DNA of 64,000 bases, taken from Balanoglossus misakiensis (taxonomy: Eukaryota > Hemichordata). A program made the translations under genes and the position numbers. The stretch covers positions 10,292,001 to 10,356,000 of the forward strand of contig CM082578.2 in the NCBI GenBank assembly GCA_040954595.2, read 5' to 3'. A model generated the notes under the pieces. It searched no databases, was not told the DNA's origin, and was given only the letters and a program-made list of their open reading frames with translations. Of the stretch, positions 62,401 to 64,000 are shown one piece after another; positions within the stretch are counted from its first letter, which is position 1, and every line of letters begins with the position of its first letter.

Positions 62401-63151
62401 GCTGTAGCTGTCAATTCATCGAACCCGCTACCAATTCATCGTAGCCCCCCCCCCCCCCATTCCCGAAAAACTACCTTGTTTTTTATGGGAAAAAATGCCG
62501 CCCACAAGTAGAGCTATAACACCGACTTGTCTTAATTTGATAAACCGTACATCTCAAGTTGAGTAACGCGAAAGGGTGGAATTAGTGAATTAAATCGCAG
62601 GGAAGCGTTGACTCGAGCTGTCTGACTGTGACGCATCCAATTTTTCAATTCTGTGGTGTAAACGTTTGGCTTTTTAGTTGCTCGTAACTCGCCACAAAAT
62701 AACCCATGTTTCTGGTCAAAAATTGAGTAACTGTGACTAAACTTCTGTTACTTTACTTACCGCTGTCGTCATGAAAACTATCCAGCGGAGAAACTCTGCT
62801 TTGGGGGCAGAGTTTTCCGCATCTTCGCAGGATACGTGGAGCAGCATGGCCGTCTGACTCTCTTATGAAAATGCACGGAAGTCTAGACGGAAATTTCCGA
62901 GTGGAAGTGGTCCAGGTGGCTCCGACCAATCAGCAGCGAAAAACTTTGCTCTGGCGCGTCTCAAGTCACGTCACGTGACCCGCATCAATCGATTGAAATT
63001 TTTGTAAACGAAAGTGCTAATTTCTTTAGACACTGTGAAATACGCACCATATGACAGATTGACCTTTCACCCCCACAGGTACGGTGACGCCGCGTATGAC
63101 ATCGTCTGGTCATTTGCTAAGAAATTGAATACCCAAAGACACTTGGAACAG
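51338..63151 (+). CDS. Gene D: aminopeptidase N-like M1 metallopeptidase with TGMEN motif, 16 of 17 exons, last exon outside the window
   Basis: Exons: 51338-51948, 52495-52780, 53016-53136, 53617-53771, 54108-54221, 54989-55126, 55347-55478, 55623-55801, 56048-56136, 56252-56385, 56529-56732, 56898-56971, 57158-57268, 57496-57657, 57924-58058, 63079-63151. They give 906 codons without a stop, ending phase 0 at a GTACGT donor. Start chosen at 51338 (acaATGG), aligned with gene A; the Met at 51281 is upstream in frame but has no counterpart. The transmembrane helix is at about 19-42. The zinc site is intact (HEIAH about 386-390, E about 409 in WLNEGV). The exopeptidase motif is TGMEN (about 350-354) where GAMEN is usual, so specificity or efficiency may differ. 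Exon 6 is full length, with the family-like LFDILSYDK and Tyr about 473. The exon 8 acceptor is placed at 55621-55622 because it is the only AG that gives phase 0, making that exon eight codons shorter than in B and C. Confidence 0.92.
54925..54979 (+). repeat. (CT)n tract, gene D intron 5
   Basis: Nearly pure CT run immediately before the exon 6 acceptor at 54989. It probably doubles as an extended polypyrimidine tract. Confidence 0.9.
56397..56473 (+). repeat. (ATG)n trinucleotide repeat, gene D intron 10
   Basis: About 25 ATG units between exons 10 and 11. The intron is only 143 bp, so the repeat makes up over half of it. The poly-Met open frame here is not coding. Confidence 0.95.
58762..59070 (+). 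other. Unrecognised 102-codon open frame in gene D intron 15
   Basis: Predicted product is basic and Phe-rich, with a middle part rich in Lys, Phe and Glu and no hydrophobic segment. I recognise no domain. The frame is longer than most chance frames nearby and lacks low-complexity sequence, so it could be part of a decayed mobile element or a captured exon. There is no promoter, splice or homology evidence that it is expressed. Chance remains quite possible. Confidence 0.2.
59459..62140 (+). repeat. Dispersed, diverged repeat modules in gene D intron 15
   Basis: A module beginning TCTGCAAAACAAG and running into an AATGAAAGTGAATG-like stretch appears at about 59459, 60249, 60380 and, diverged, 62007. 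The copies at 59459-59590 and 62007-62140 also share TTGTTCATTCGCA and a following TACATCA motif. A second block, 59905-60046, matches 61748-61892 (ACATCCACATAT and AAAATCGGTTCGCT shared in order). The order of blocks differs between copies, as in nested duplication of an older element. No coding remnant or terminal repeat is recognised. Confidence 0.6.
60640..61440 (+). repeat. Tandem repeat, ~127-bp unit, six copies
   Basis: The landmark GATGATCGGTACGGAAATAA occurs at 60721, 60857, 60984, 61112, 61239 and 61367. Spacing is 127-128 bp except for the first interval (136 bp). Copies 3-6 are almost identical apart from the length of a T run. Copies 1-2 and the partial units at either edge are diverged, indicating expansion from the middle. 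The flanking modules are unrelated to this unit. Confidence 0.9.
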
Positions 63152-64000
63152 GTACGTTCATTTTATTATAAATATTTTTTTTATTCAAGATCAAAAATAT
63201 CCTTTCAATATAAAATAATTTTTGAAATGTTTTAAACATTCTCCAAGAATCCGATTTTTTAGAAAGAAACTCGACGTTGAAAGACTATAATTTTAGAAAT
63301 AATTAAAAAAACAACAACAACGCGCTGCATGTGGTATTCGGTGCAACAATAAAGCACGCCATCAGGCGGTTCACTACCTGCACGGAAGAGGGTCGTACAG
63401 ACTAACACATCGTGAGCTCAGTCAGGGGGAAGTAAAAATAAAAAAAATCAATAACACTGACAAATTCCATCCAAGTCTCAGTGAGTAACGACATCGTTCT
63501 TTCAGCCTCGATACTATACATCTACTGGTATCTCTCTAGATGACGAGGCGATAAATTTTCAAGACGTTTGTACGGAATGATAATTACACACCCGGCTGTT
63601 ATTTTAGCACGGGCAAACCTATGTCTTATTCACTGCAATGATACTGGCACTTAGTGAAAGGTTTACTCCTAGTATGTTTTGCCGCGCGCGGGGGTTCTCT
63701 AGAATTTATTTGTTGCCGATAGACCGAGCACTGCTGTATTCCAAGGCGAAACGGGGAAAATTTATACCTCAAGTTAAAACGTCGTCGGTCCCTAAACGAA
63801 GGATCACAAGCATTTGTTTTTCATTCACGTTTTAAGTGGAGTTGGGCCGATTAATACTGTGCATGCGCAGTGGGTTTATTTTTGCAGTCACATTTGTGGT
63901 TTGTCCCACCTTCAAATATTGTACGACAGTGGATGTTGCTAATTGTTTTTTGCTTGAATGGGAACATTTATAAAAAGGGCTTTGCTAAAATCGGATGTTT
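63152..64000 (+). other. Intron 16 of gene D, running off the window
   Basis: Begins with GTACGT after exon 16. I looked for the last exon (a Leu-x-x-Phe-Gly start after an AG, about 156 nt ending in a stop) and did not find it, so it should lie beyond the right edge. Nothing else is recognised here. Confidence 0.5.

Larger units (their letters stand above)
58059..63078 (+). other. Expanded 5-kb intron 15 of gene D, repeat-rich
   Basis: Donor GTGAGT at 58059, acceptor CCCACAG ending at 63078. The same intron is 150 bp in gene B and 165 bp in gene C. The extra material includes an unrecognised 102-codon open frame, a module repeated at least four times, and a six-copy 127-bp tandem array. No reverse transcriptase or transposase could be read. 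Confidence 0.8.

Overview
The window is nuclear DNA of an animal. Coding sequence is split into many short exons with GT-AG introns of roughly 0.1-1 kb, there are AATAAA/ATTAAA polyadenylation signals, and a canonical metazoan tRNA-Asn gene lies inside an intron. The genes are M1-family zinc aminopeptidases of the aminopeptidase N (ANPEP) type, and their exon layout resembles vertebrate ANPEP, with one long first coding exon carrying the N-terminal anchor and about 200 residues. An invertebrate deuterostome (lancelet, hemichordate or similar) fits best. That is an inference; no species-diagnostic sequence is visible.

Layout. All genes are on the + strand, head to tail. Gene A starts at 1899 and its first five coding exons run to a 100-N assembly gap at 7066-7165. 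The gap is followed by 5.2 kb of GT-rich low-complexity DNA (7166-12362), then about 19 kb of an 88-bp minisatellite (about 12.4-31.6 kb), then a short GT microsatellite. The last five exons of an equivalent gene follow (32181-33727). The seven exons expected between the two halves are not present. Gene B (34678-41603, 17 exons, 970 codons) and gene C (42512-49072, 17 exons, 971 codons) are complete. Gene D (51338 onward) has 16 exons in the window and loses its last exon past the right edge. Its intron 15 is about 5 kb and filled with repeats, including six copies of a 127-bp unit.

How the genes relate. All four share intron positions and phases, which is clear evidence of tandem duplication. 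Each encodes a predicted type II membrane ectoenzyme with a short cytoplasmic tail, one transmembrane anchor, an N-terminal beta domain, the catalytic domain (GAMEN-type exopeptidase motif and HEXXH-X18-E zinc site) and the C-terminal helical ERAP1_C-like domain. Such enzymes remove N-terminal residues from extracellular or luminal peptides. The paralogs have diverged at informative places: gene D has TGMEN instead of GAMEN, genes B and C have a shortened segment before the catalytic tyrosine, and gene B has lost the aligned start codon and part of its membrane anchor.

The most unusual material is the roughly 24-kb repeat complex inside or next to gene A. It has its own higher-order structure, an inverted edge copy, and GT tracts on both sides.
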